Shown here piece after piece: positions 23,201 through 34,095 of a stretch of DNA of 64,000 nt. This DNA comes from Mesorhabditis belari (Eukaryota > Nematoda > Chromadorea > Rhabditida > Rhabditidae). The first letter of the stretch is position 1; each line of letters opens with the position of its first letter. The position numbers were made by a program, and so were the translations under genes. The stretch covers positions 372,001-436,000 of the forward strand of contig CAUEEP010000889.1 of NCBI GenBank assembly GCA_958450365.1, given 5' to 3'. The notes beneath the pieces were generated by a model that ran no database searches, was not told the DNA's origin, and saw nothing but the letters and a program-made list of their open reading frames with translations.

Positions 23201-26200
23201 TGTGTTGGGGTATCGTTTGCTAGTTGTGCTCCGTAGATTGATGTGGGACGATGAGAGGATGAACCATTTGATAAACCCTAAAACAGTCATTTTAATTCTA
23301 GTTTCTAAAAGATCACCCGGTAAAACTACAGTAAAACTACAGTAAAACTACTGTAAAACTACTGTGAAACTACAGTCAAACTACTAGTAAAACTACTAGT
23401 CAAACTACTCTAAAACTACTAGTCAAACTACTCTAAAACTACTAGTCAAACTACTAGTCAAACTACTGTAAAACTACTAGTAAAGCTACTAGTCAAACTA
23501 CAGTAAAACTACTGTAAAACTACTGTAAAGCTACTAGTAAAACTACTGTAAAACTACTGTAAAACTACTGTAAAACTACTGTAAAACTACTAGTAAAGCT
23601 ACTAGTAAAACTACAGTAAAACTACAGTAAAACTACAGTAAAACTACTGTAAAACTACTGTAAAAACTACTAGTAAGGCTACTAGTCAAACTACAGTAAA
23701 ACTACAGTAAAACTACAGTAAAACTACTGTAAAACTACTGTAAAACTACTAGTAAGGCTACTAGTCAAACTACAGTAAAACTACAGTAAAACTACAGTAA
23801 AACTACTGTAAAACTACTGTAAAAACTACTAGTAAGGCTACTAGTCAAACTACAGTAAAACTACTGTAAAACTACAGGAAAACTACAGTAAAACTACAGT
23901 AAAACTACAGTAAAACTACTGTAAAAGCTACTAGTAAAACTACTAGTCAAACTACTGTAATCTACTGTAAAACTATCTGTAATCTTACCTCAAGTGGACG
24001 TCGATTTCTATAACGTTGTTTCCAAGGTGAAGGAGCGGCTGCGCCAAGTGGTCCTTCTAAAACCGTACCGTTGAATGTGTCCGGCCAATAGCCCTCGTAT
24101 CTAGAAATTTAAAGCTATTCGAGGGAAATTATTCGATCTAAGTAGTAGCATTCTTAAAGCATTTCTTTCTAAAGTATGTACCATAAAGCAAACTACAGCA
24201 AACTACAGCTTATAGCAAACTACAGCTTATGGCAAACTACAGCTTGTAGCAAACTACAGCTTGTGGCAAACTACAGCTTGTAGCAAACTACAGCTTGTAG
24301 CAAACTACAGCTTATAGCAAACTAAAGTAAAGCTAAAACAGCCTAAGCTTTGAAATGACAACATCTCTACACTTTCTTTTTTACTCTGTCTTATTCTATT
24401 TACTTAGTAGATTCTTTTAGTACTTCTTTAGTTAGTCTAATCGAAAAAATACAGTAAACTTAGTAGAAGACTTGTCTAAAGTCCTTTAGTAGGTTTTCTA
24501 AAGCTAGCTACAGTATGCTAGCTAGCTAGCTACCCTACAGGAATACTAGGAATACTATTAACATAGCTTCTGCGACTTCTAGAGTATAATAAGAATACTA
24601 GCTTGAGATTTGGACTTTAGCCTTTGTTCTTTGTTCTTTGTCCTTTGTTCTTTATCCTTTGGCCTTTAGCCTTTGGCCTTTAGCCTTTAGCCTTTGGCCT
24701 TTAGCCTTTGGCCTTTAGCCTTTAGCCTTTGGCCTTTAGCCTTTAACCTTTATCTTTTAACCCCACAGTATTCTGCTTACCTCATCGGAGGTGCGCCGGA
24801 AAGAAGATGTGGAGCGGGCACAACGTAGTCCACTGTTTCTGCACGTTTTGTGATCAGCTCCTCGGATTGAGCAAAAGGTTTCGTCGTGTCAGCGGTCGGT
24901 GTCCGAACCATCGATTGACCCAAACGATGCTGGAGTTCCTAAAGCAAGAATTTTTTGAAATCAAAAACAAGCTCCCCACTTTGATCCTTGTATCGAATAA
25001 CTTCAAATTCTCATCCGATTGTTGCCATTGAGCTTTGATCTTCTCGTCGATGAAATCGGTGAACATCTGTAAAGAAAATGGGTTTGGTTTGAATAGGCTT
25101 TAGTTTGAGTTGGCTTTAGTTTGAATAGGGTTTAGTTTGAATAGGGTTTAGTTTGAGGAGGCTTTAGATCTGCATTATATTGCAATAGTTAGCGCCAACC
25201 TGTGTCTCGAGGAAAGCCGCTAGAAAAGCGAGATGACTGTCGGGTTGATCCGATAGGAAAGAGGCTTTGTCGAAAGAAACAACACTATCACGAGAGATCT
25301 CCCAGCTTTCTCTGCAAAAAAAATGATAGAAATTTCGTCATTGATCGAGTTTAGACAATCCTTTTTGGCCAACAATAGGCCAGATCAGAGTTCTGACTTG
25401 GCTTGGCTTTAGCTGACGGCTCTAGTCCGTCAGTCGGTCTGATTTGGCTTGTTTTCAAAAATTTCATTAAAAATCTATAGCTTAAAGGTACTGTAAAGGT
25501 CAGGATTGTTATAAGAATGCTTTTTTAAGCCAAAACAAATCAAAACCGGTCAAAACCGGTCAAAAACGGTCAAAACGGTCAAAAACCGGTCAAAACCGGT
25601 CAAAAACAAGCCAAAACCGATCAAAACTAGTCAAAAACGGTCAAAAACAAATCAAGACCGGTCAAAACTAGTCAAAAACGGTCAAAAACGGTCAAAAACC
25701 GGTCAAAACCGGTCAAAAACAAGCCAAAACCGATCAAAACCGGTCAAAAACAAGCCAAAACCGGTCAAAACCGGTCAAAAACAAGCCAAAACCGATCGAA
25801 ACCGGTCAAAAACAAACCAAAACCGATCAAAACCGGTCAAAAACGGTCAAAAACAAATCAAAACCGGTCAAAACCGGTCAAAACCGGTCAAAACTAGAAA
25901 AGGCTTGGAGGTTTTGAAAAAGAATAGGCTTTTACTAGGCTTTTATTAGGTTTTTACTTTCGGTAAAACCATAAAAGCTATACCTAGAGACGTTTAGAAA
26001 TGTCAAATCATTTTCTATTTTCCTTACAAATCTTTGCATCCAACTGCACCGACGACAAAATGCTCATAAGAGTAGAGCATGCCGACGACTCGATGAAGAA
26101 CCGTCTCCCGAAGAGCATTCGAGAGTTTCACCTCCTGAAAAGAAGGAAATTCATCATCACACGTATGTTTTGCGCTTTTCAAAAAAGCGGAAACGCAATC

Positions 26201-29200
26201 TTTCTGGTGCACTGAAAAATATTTTCCTTTTCTTCTGAATAGTTTTTGAAAGGAAGAAAGGAAGAAAGGAAGAAAGGAAGAAAGGAAGAAAGGAAGAAAG
26301 GAAGAAAGGAAGAAAGGAAGAAAGGAAGAAAGGAAGAAAGGAAGAAAGGAAGAAAGGAAGAAAGGAAGAAAGGAAGAAAGGAAGAAAGGAAGAAAGAAAG
26401 GAAGAAAGGAAGAAAGGAAAGGAAGAAAGGAAGAAAGGAAGAAAGAAGAAAGGAAGAAAGGAAGAAAGGAAGAAAGAAGAGAGAAAGGAAGAAAGAAAGA
26501 AAGGAAGAAAGAAAGAAAGGAAGAAAGGAAGAAAGGAAGAAAAGGAAAAGATTCGGTGAGGTAGAAAGCGTGTTTATAGTATAGATAATAATCGAAGTCG
26601 ATAATAAACTTTTTCTCAACAAAAAACTCACCCGAAAATAGTGCTCATTTTGTGGAGAGTTTGTGAGAATCTCTTGCCCACTTAGCTCGCTTTCTACTGC
26701 GGCCAAATCGATAGCCACACCAGCACGACGCGCAATCTCGTTCACTCTAAAACGAGAGAATTAACAGATTCTAAGATATTCGTAAGGTTTACTGTGTACC
26801 AGAACGTACAAAAACCGCCTGCATTTTGAACTGTTGCAAACGCACGCCCTTTGGCGCACGTGTACTCGATTCGTGCGTGAGCGTGTACAGAAAGTGAGCG
26901 CTTGCTGATTCGATCTGTTATTTTGAATGTACTGCCCTCCAGCTTGCACAAAAATCGCTTTTATTTTGTTTACTTGCAAACGCACACTGTCTGGCACACT
27001 CGTACTCGATTTCACAATTCCATGTTTAGCCAGAAAGTGACTGTTTGCTGATTTGAGTGGTTATTTGAGTGTAGTGACATCCAGCTTGCACAAAAATCGC
27101 TTGTATTTTGTTTACTCGCAAACACACACTGTCTGGCACACTCGTACTTGATTTCACAATTCCATGTTTAGCCAGAAAGTGACTGTTTGCTGATTTGAGT
27201 GGTTATTTGAGTGTAGTGACATCCAGCTTGCACAAAAATCGCTTGTATTTTGTTTACTTGCAAACAAACGCTTTCTAGCACACGCATACTCGATTTTCTC
27301 TAACTCAGAGTCTCAAAAAGGTCAAAAAGGGCATTATTTTCAAATTTCTCACTCAAAATGCTCTTTGTGCGTTTACAAAAAGCCGAAACACATCTTTTCT
27401 GGGGTACCAGAAAGATGTGCTTCGCTTTTTTGCTTCAAACCCACCTCGACAATGGACTATCCTCAGCCAACAGGGTCGACATCGGCAATGGAGGCAGATT
27501 TCTCGGTCTTGTCATCGGCTGTTCTCCTAGTATGCCCCTTGCAGGAATTGGCGGCGGTTGAGGATCATTTTGTAGTTGTGCCGTTGATGGATTTATCCAT
27601 CCATCGAGCGTGTCCGCATCGAACGATCGAGACATTCGTTTGTAAGTCCATTCACCTCTAAAAGTTGGGGTATTACTCGACTACAACAGCTTCAACAGCT
27701 TCAACAGCTTCAACAGCTTGAACAGCTTGAACAGCTTGAACAGCTTCAACAGCTTGAACAGCTTCAACAGCTTCAACAGCTTCAACAGCTTCAACAGCTT
27801 GAACAGCTTGAACAGCTTGAACAGCTTTAACAGCTTCAACAGCTTCAACAGCTTCAACAGCTTCAACAGCTTCAACAGCTTCACTAGCTTCAACAGCTTC
27901 AACTGCACCTTCTCCTCGTGCTGATTGCTCTCATCTTCGGTGCGTATTCGTCTTCATTTCCCGTTGTTGTTGTGATCGTTGTGTTTGGATCGTCGCGGTT
28001 CTCTGTTTCGTCAACAGTGAATCTGAAGGTAGTTGTAGTTAAAGAATTGTAGTTTTCAGCTTTTCGTATTCAGCTTTTCGTATTCAGCTTAAAAGCCTAT
28101 TCTATTTATTTCTAGACTCACCTTTTCAAAATGGCTCTCATTTCAGCGCAGATCTCTTTGTGTTGCGGGAATGGTGGCACATCCTCAGGGAACTCCACTC
28201 TCCCGCTGTCCACATCGAACACGCAAACGTTTGACTAGAAATTGTACACTACAGTACGCTACAGTACTCCTTTTCTAGTAATAAGTACACTACAGTACTC
28301 TCTAAAAAGCTCCTGTACTCTCTAAAAAGCTACAGTACTCTTCAGGGGGTTTGTAAGAGGCTACTCCTTCTCTAGAAGTAAATAGTCACTGTCAAAAGAT
28401 GGCCTGGCAAGCTGTTGTGTGCTCAAGGGTTAAACTAGCCCTTAGAAAATATTTACAGTACCTTAAACTGATCGAAATGTATAGCAACTTCAAAATGAAG
28501 CTAAGACAGTACTCCTTTCCAGTTATCTATAAGATTTCTAATGATACAGTACTCCAAACTTCTTCCAGACAGTAAAATTTAGAAATAGATTAACCAAGGA
28601 CGATTTTCAAAACACCCATTGACAACTTTCCAATACTGTACAATTTAATTAAAGTCAAAATTCAGTACTGTGCAATTAGAAGTAATTGAAAAGAAGTACT
28701 GTACTGTACTGTACGCGTACTGTAACAAGTACTGTACTGTACGCGTACTGTAACAAGTACTGTACTGTACGCGTATTGTAACAAGTACTGTACTGTACGC
28801 ATACTGTAACAAGTACTGTACTGTACGCATACTGTAACAAGTACTGTACTGTACGCGTACTGTAACAAGTACTGTACTGTACGCGTATTGTAACAAGTAC
28901 TGTACTGTACGCGTACTGTAACAAGTACTGTACGCGACGGATTGAAACTCTTGTCCCTTTTACCTGAAATAAACTCTCTGGCAACTCCTCCTCATAGCAT
29001 AAACCCATCACATAAGGAACTGGAGCCTCAATGAATTTCATTTGCGAGTACGGTAGGATTGGCGCGTAGGCGAGCGACCATCGAAATGGGAAAGCGAACG
29101 AGGAAAGCGATTCGCACAATAACATCAAACGAGATAGATCTAAAAGGAGAATTACAATGGATTTCTCTGATCTGGAGGGCACACTGTAGAAATAGCATGT

Positions 29201-32200
29201 TTTTGAATTTCTCTCGTAACTTTAATCCGACATTGAAATAGTACTGTGGCTTCTTAGCTGAATATCTTTTTATCCAATAAAGCTATTAATCTAATTTCTT
29301 GACCAGTTTCTTATCTGGAAGTCATACTGTAAGAGTATTGTGTTTTCTGTGTTCTTTCGGAACTTTAATCCGACATTGAAATAGTACTGTGGCTTCTTAG
29401 CTGAATATCTTTTTATCCAATAAAGCTATTAATCTAATTTTTAGCCAGTTTCTTATCTGGAATTCATACTGTAAGATTATTGTGTTTTCTGTGTTTTTTC
29501 GGAACTTTAATCCGACATTGAAATAGTACTGTGGCTTCTTAGCTGAATATCTTTTTCACTAGTAGAGCTATTGATCTAATTTTTTTCAGATTTTCCCATC
29601 TGGATATCACATAACCTTTTGTATAAGTCAATTTTATTATCTAAAGAAAATTCTACTTTCAACTTCTCTACCCTACAGTAATGTACAGTAATCGAGGGTT
29701 AAAAGCACTCACCTTTAGAGCAAACTAAAATCTGGTGCTCGAGGAAGAAACAAGTGAGTAAACGGAGGAATTTCTCGGGAGAGATCACATCAAAAAGATT
29801 CGAGAGAGAATAGTCGAAGAAGGGAAGTTCAAGCAGGGATGGGCGTTGAAGAAGGAGAGGGGACGAGGGGGACATCGACACCTGGAAATCACAGGAATTA
29901 CAGGAATCACAGGAATCACAGGAATCACAGGAATCACAGGAATCAGCATTTTGGATATATTAGGGTATAAGTAGGCTTAGATATATCGAGAATCAAGTAC
30001 TTAGGTTTAGAGCTAGGTCTTGCAGGGTACAGATATAGTTCTGTCAGTCCTCGAGCCAGAGTCAGAGTCAGTGTTGTCTAACTGATTCAGAAAGGCCAAG
30101 GTAGGGCTCTGAATCACATGGGAAGATGTCCTACCCTCCTTCTGCAAGCCTAGCCCACAAAAATCAGGACTCAGTCTTGAGACTCGCTATTACTATTATT
30201 CTAATTTTGTCAGAAAAACCTTTACCTTCAACGTTGTGCCAGGTGATGGCAGGGGTACTTCATGAAGGATCCAATAGAGGTAACTTTCTAGCGGAAGTGA
30301 GCACGACTCAGTTTTTGGGGATAACTAAAGAGTGGATATGTGCAAAGGTACTCTTTAAGTATCATTCTATTAAATTTTACCATATCAACAAGACTTCGCA
30401 AGATCGCCTCCGTCACGAACACCATTGGCAGTCGAGTGATTAAGCACAGGGTCTTGCTGCTGAAAATTTTAAAATCTGGAACGCACGGAATGCACGAAAT
30501 GAAAAAGAAAGAGAATTGAAAGAGAATTAAAATCTGATCACTTACACGAATAGCTGTTTATGGGCACCACCATCGTAGTAGGAAATACGCTTTGAACGAT
30601 CAATTTGCTTTTTACGTGGAAGGGTATGAGTGCCACCGGAGACTATGCCTAAAAAGAGATTCAAATTGGGTGCAGAGTATGCTCTAGATTGACAGAGCTT
30701 CAGAGCTTCAGAGCTTCAGCTGACTTCAGAGCTTGACTCCAGTTTGCAAAGTTGACTCACCAGGTGCATGGTGATGTCTGTGATCGCCTTTGATCTCTCT
30801 AGCACTTCTTTCTCCAATGCCGGTTTCACTCCTTTGTGACGTCAATTCTTTTACGTGTTCCATATGTAGACGAACCATTTGTTCGCAAATATTTGGATCA
30901 CGGACCTCCTGTAAAAAACTGGGGAAGTTAGAGAGTTAGGCCAGGGGAAACCTCAAAGAAAGTGATCGCTGTTCCATACACTCTGCTCCCATCTTCTCTC
31001 ACGTTAACAAATGTGTGAATGGTTGGAGCGGTAGGGAGCTCACGTTCTGTACAGAAACGTACACCCTTTGGCATACAGAGCTGAAAAATTTAATAGGTAG
31101 ACGGTAAATAGTTTTCGAATCTACCAATTGCCTCATTATTTGACCCAATTTTTTGATACTTTTCAAAAATATCTATTCTGTACATTTCTACAGGTTTTTA
31201 GTTTAGTCTTGTAGTTTTTAAAATTGCGACATTTTTCCGAGAAAACCCTTGGTTGGCGCTTTAAAGCGTGGTAAAACTACCGTACCCCTTCAAATTGTGC
31301 GAAATTAAATTTGTTTTCATTCTTGTTCATTTCATTTTATTCTTTTTGCGTTTTTTTTCGTTTTTTTCGACGTTTCAACATTTTTTCAACTAAAAAGTCA
31401 CTAAAAAAAAGCTTCCGCTATAAAAAAATTATAAAGCCCCACGTAATTTAACGTTAGTTAGCATCAAGTTCGTGGAGCAGATCGTCGGGAAGCAAGTGGA
31501 TCTAAGAAAACTCTACAAACAAAGCTTCCACAACAGAAAATGTTGTTGAAAATGTAACTTAGCTTTATCCTCTGTGTTTCCTGGGGCAGGCTAATTTCCG
31601 CCATTTTTTTGCGCAACAGGGTCATCGCGCGGCCCCCCTCCTCAGGAAGGTTGTTACACTTATTGAGCTACCAAAACGAACCAAAAATCTAAAGATTAGC
31701 TTCTAATCCGCCTGTCTTTATGATTTTGGTTTTGCATTTTGTTAGGCAAGGCCTTATTGAGATATTTCCACAAAATGGAACGTGCGTAGGCCAATTTCGA
31801 CAAATCAGACCCCGCTGATACGTCAAATTTGGGCTAAAAGGCAAAAACGCGGTAAAGGCGTAAGTTGCGGTTTCCCCCGGTGTGGCGGGTCTGGTTGGTA
31901 TCGAACCCGTTTCCTTCTAAAAAAAAAAATTTGAAGCTCTAAGCCCTAAGGCCTTTTCCAGCAAAAGCAAAGGTGCGAAAAAAAAGGGAAAAAGAAACGC
32001 GCACACATAAAAAAAGAAAAGAAAAAGAAAAAGAAAAAGAAGAACGAAAAAAGAATAAAATGAAATGAACAAGAATGAAAAAAATTTAATTTCGCGCAAA
32101 TTAAGAGGGGTACGGTAGTTTTACCACTCTTTAAAGCGCCAACCCAAGATTTTCTCGGAAAAAGGTCACAAGTGTTTTTAAAGCCGAGTGAGTGTTACAA

Positions 32201-34095
32201 TGGCTCATATTTTCTATACAAATTATCCCTTACTGCGAAGATTTCCTCAGAGAAAGTGGCATCGCTTCGTTTATGGGGATAGTGAGCGAGAACACGGCCC
32301 GTGTAGCCTCTAAAATTTTCGATTTAAATAACTGATATCTTAGGAGATTGTTTAGCTACAAAAAGGAAACAACCAAGAAACCAACCGGGTCCAGTTTTAA
32401 TCAAAAAACCCTTGTGTTCTTGGCTACATGATGGGTGAAACAGTTTTTAAAAAAAGTTAATATTTGATAATAATAAAAAGTCTCTAAAGATATTCAGTTA
32501 ACCAACTGAGTATCACTCGACACACATTTTGAGTGCTCTTTTTATCGATGAAATATTAACTTTTTTGACGTCCCCTGGGGGCAGGAAGGAAGGGAATTTT
32601 TGATATAAATTGAACCGGTTTTTTTGTTTTGTTTGGGGGGCGTTTTACGTTTTTCTTTAAAAATGTCTTTACAAACACGTTAAATCAAAGGAAAGCACGG
32701 GAATCTATTCAGTTATTGATGATGAATGTCTTAAGTGTTTGTAAAAAGAGTAATAAACAAGTTTATTAGGGTTTATCGTTGAGGAATAGCTTTTTTTTTA
32801 CCTATGCAGTGGCGGTTTCAAGCGCTCGGGGGTAGACGAACCGCTGTCAGAGCTCGCCTCGTACGCGTACTCGACCTGAAAATCGTTTGGTTTAAGGGTG
32901 AACAGCTTTGAGAGCTTTTTTTGTTTAAAAATGATGTTAAACGCAAAATTCTTGCAATTATTGTATATTCTTTTGTTGCTTTAAAGATATTCAGCTAATT
33001 TCCTGCAATGGCGGAAAATGTTGAGCAAACAAAAGATATTCAGTTAATGGTTGCTATAAATAGGTTTTTCTTGTGAAATAAATCGGTAGTGGGGCAAATG
33101 TGGTTTGTTTTTTTGTTGTATTTTTTTTTTGCGCACCCTTTTTCTCGTTTTAAAATAGAATTCAAATTTTGACATATCAGAGCTTGTGGAACCAATTTGA
33201 AAGATAAAACGGATAGGTCAAATTCTAGAAAATTGTCGATTTTTTTTCTATGTATAACTCTGTCCGTTTGCTTCCACATACACATTTAATTTAAGAATTT
33301 AAGAATTTAAAAGAACAATCGTAAGAACAACAATTTTAGCATCCCAGCAAAGCGCGAATCAGATTTATCGGATTTACTCTTAGATTTAATATAAAAAGGC
33401 AGGTTAAAACTGGGTCTAACAACTTGCCAATGCGACTTAAAATAAACTTTTGTACACGTTCTTTTGATCTTTTTTTTTGTTTTCGTAAATCTGATTTGCG
33501 CTTTGCTGGGATGCTAAAATTGTTGTTCTTACGATTGTTCTTTAAACTCTGATTAAGTGTGCATGTGGAACTTAATAAAATACGTTAAAACAATTGCAAA
33601 AGACCACGAAGCTGACTCTTTTTTTTGACAAAAGACCACGATTCAGGGAAAGAGCCTACACCTCGAATTTCTATAATCTACTTTGCCTAAATACTTTAAA
33701 AAGCCGAATAGAGCTTGAATTTGAGCTTTGTCGGGTGTAAACATGGAATTCTTACGTGAAAAGGTTGGAATGATGTATTTTTGACGGAAAGTTCCATTTT
33801 TCTTTACAAACCGCAGTTTTAAGGTTGATTATAAGCTTTGTTCTGCCTGGAGTTATGGAATTTTTACGAGAAAGTCGACGTTTTGCTTAAAATAGATGGC
33901 TTTTTTAACGAAGATTGCCTTTTTTTGATCAAAACCCGGTTTTTTAGCTTGATCACAAGCTGTGTTTTGCTTAATGTTCTAGGATTTATCGATTATTTTA
34001 GGAAACGTCGGCTATTGGTATCGAATTTGGCCCACCTGCAACGGGAACTCGTGTCCACAAATCGCGACGAAATCGACGAGCGTTGTTTCGGTCAT
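14288..34095 (-). CDS. DENND5: DENND5/RAB6IP1-type Rab guanine nucleotide exchange factor, 40 exons
   Basis: Exons: 34095-34036, 32875-32802, 32309-32234, 31080-30952, 30908-30761, 30648-30546, 30459-30381, 30324-30226, 29881-29713, 29139-28964, 28234-28122, 28022-27909, 27657-27445, 26746-26632, 26134-26028, 25311-25200, 25066-24980, 24938-24781, 24100-23989, 23277-23151, 22663-22563, 22463-22404, 22287-22185, 21294-20791, 20073-19968, 19448-19383, 19343-19215, 18794-18673, 18156-18020, 17518-17435, 17309-17218, 17079-17027, 16956-16765, 16171-16096, 16026-15951, 15497-15431, 15339-15242, 14848-14775, 14712-14643, 14398-14288. Phases close; 4692 nt, 1563 aa. Motifs: LCMPKG and EDGSR (uDENN), [18 protein letters not shown] [11 protein letters not shown] (cDENN), [15 protein letters not shown] then [10 protein letters not shown] (dDENN), [17 protein letters not shown] and [15 protein letters not shown] (RUN1), [18 protein letters not shown] (PLAT), [17 protein letters not shown] and GKDGKFHVF (RUN2). 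Human DENND5A is about 1290 aa; the excess is largely a 504-nt low-complexity exon (20791-21294) inside RUN1. Family members activate Rab6/Rab39 at Golgi and endosomes. Confidence 0.93.
14425..16590. repeat. About 143-bp modules with TCTGGAAGTCAC core (DENND5 3' introns)
   Basis: Cores at 14425, 15690, 15835, 16279, 16419 and 16564; spacing within runs is 145, 140 and 145. Each unit also has TTATGAAATTCT, CTAGAGCTTTC, GTAGTCCGGTAGTCC and CTACAGTAACCCCTACAGTC. Confidence 0.85.
14880..15180 (+). repeat. Inverted copy of 20470-20700 within the DENND5 gene
   Basis: Blocks such as GATCTGGAACGCACT, TAGACTACAGTACCCCGACA, GGATCACCCCGGAATC and TCCTGAGATCTGGAAGTCAC recur in reverse complement at 20470-20700. 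A direct copy of the right part lies at 13600-13755. Confidence 0.85.
17724..17851. repeat. 12-bp array (CAAAGCCTGTAA), DENND5 intron
   Basis: About ten units with C/T changes. Reads as an open Asn-Lys-Ala-Cys repeat only because the unit is a multiple of three. Confidence 0.95.
18944..19093. repeat. 18-bp array (AGCTGCTAGCTATCAAGT), DENND5 intron
   Basis: Eight to nine almost identical units, open in both directions. Confidence 0.95.
19172..19212. repeat. 10-bp array (TTATGATCAC) ending at an exon donor
   Basis: Four units directly abut the donor of exon 27 (donor at 19213-19214). Confidence 0.9.
19550..19890. repeat. About 24-bp degenerate array (GGTTCCCATTCGGATC)
   Basis: Roughly fourteen diverged units in a DENND5 intron. 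Confidence 0.88.
20255..20497. repeat. Two tandem about 122-bp copies in a DENND5 intron
   Basis: The block from GATTCCCCGTACCCGAAAAG to GTACTGTAGTTCTAAGGA is repeated. The AAAGCTCTAAACGACAT part recurs at 21430 and, inverted, at 21555. Confidence 0.9.
22950..23145. repeat. 14-15-bp array (ACAAAAAAATTGT), DENND5 intron
   Basis: About thirteen units with variable A-run length, adjacent to the donor of exon 20. Confidence 0.92.
23318..23965. repeat. 11-bp array (AGTAAAACTAC), DENND5 intron
   Basis: About 58 units, with CAG/CTG/CTAG variants that form a higher-order pattern of roughly 85-110 bp (TACTAGTAAGGCTACTAGTC recurs at 23663, 23745 and 23825). Confidence 0.95.
24185..24325. repeat. 17-bp array (GCAAACTACAGCTTGTA), DENND5 intron
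   Basis: About eight units. Confidence 0.93.
24615..24757. repeat. 6/7-bp array (CCTTTAG/CCTTTGG), DENND5 intron
   Basis: About twenty units, beginning TTCTTTGTCC and ending just before exon 18. Confidence 0.92.
25535..25897. repeat. 10/11-bp array (TCAAAACCGG), DENND5 intron
   Basis: About 35 units; variants ACGG, CGAT, CTAG and AAGC. Confidence 0.95.
26250..26552. repeat. 8-bp purine array (GGAAGAAA), DENND5 intron
   Basis: About 37 units, purine-only on the plus strand. Confidence 0.96.
26800..27290. repeat. 142-bp modules with GTGACATCCAGC core, DENND5 intron
   Basis: CCAGCTTGCAC recurs at 26939, 27081 and 27223, exactly 142 bp apart. The sequence between cores (CGCAAACACACACTGTCTGG) is unrelated to the other module families. 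Confidence 0.92.
27680..27905. repeat. 9-bp array (CAGCTTCAA/CAGCTTGAA), DENND5 intron
   Basis: About 24 units ending a few bases from the donor of exon 12. Confidence 0.95.
28697..28935. repeat. 28-bp array with GTACGCGTAC palindrome, DENND5 intron
   Basis: About eight units. Each contains GTACTGTACTGTACGCGTAC then TGTAACAA. CG varies to TA-like forms (GCATAC, GCGTAT). Confidence 0.95.
29165..29640. repeat. 143-bp modules with TCTGGAAGTCAT core, DENND5 intron
   Basis: TTAATCCGACATTG recurs at 29222, 29365 and 29507 (spacing 143 and 142). Cores lie at about 29170, 29316, 29456 and 29600. Confidence 0.92.
31226..32169. mobile_element. 944-bp foldback element in DENND5 intron 3
   Basis: The arms (about 31226-31360 and 32035-32169) are inverted copies: CTTTTTCCGAGAAAA, TTGGCGCTTTAAAG, GTGGTAAAACTACCGTACCCC and TTCATTCTTGTTCATTTCAT. 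The interior contains a damaged half of the FB-A/B family (31790-31990: GACAAATCAGACC, TCAAATTTGGGCTAAAAGGC). No coding frame. Confidence 0.85.
33311..33542. mobile_element. 232-bp MITE in DENND5 intron 1
   Basis: About 60-bp inverted arms starting AAGAACAATCGTAAGAAC, with TAA on both sides. A 3-bp TAA duplication suggests a PIF/Harbinger-type origin. Confidence 0.82.

Noticed and set aside
24777..25066. Plus-strand frame 24807-25031
   Set aside because: Antisense shadow of DENND5 exons 17 and 18.
26179..26745. 188-codon minus-strand frame
   Set aside because: One real DENND5 exon (26746-26632) read on into the 8-bp purine array.
18944..28935. Arrays resembling CRISPR
   Set aside because: Units are directly contiguous, with no unique spacers, in a eukaryotic intron context.
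28676..29182. 168-codon minus-strand frame
   Set aside because: A real DENND5 exon (29139-28964) followed by read-through of the 28-bp array.
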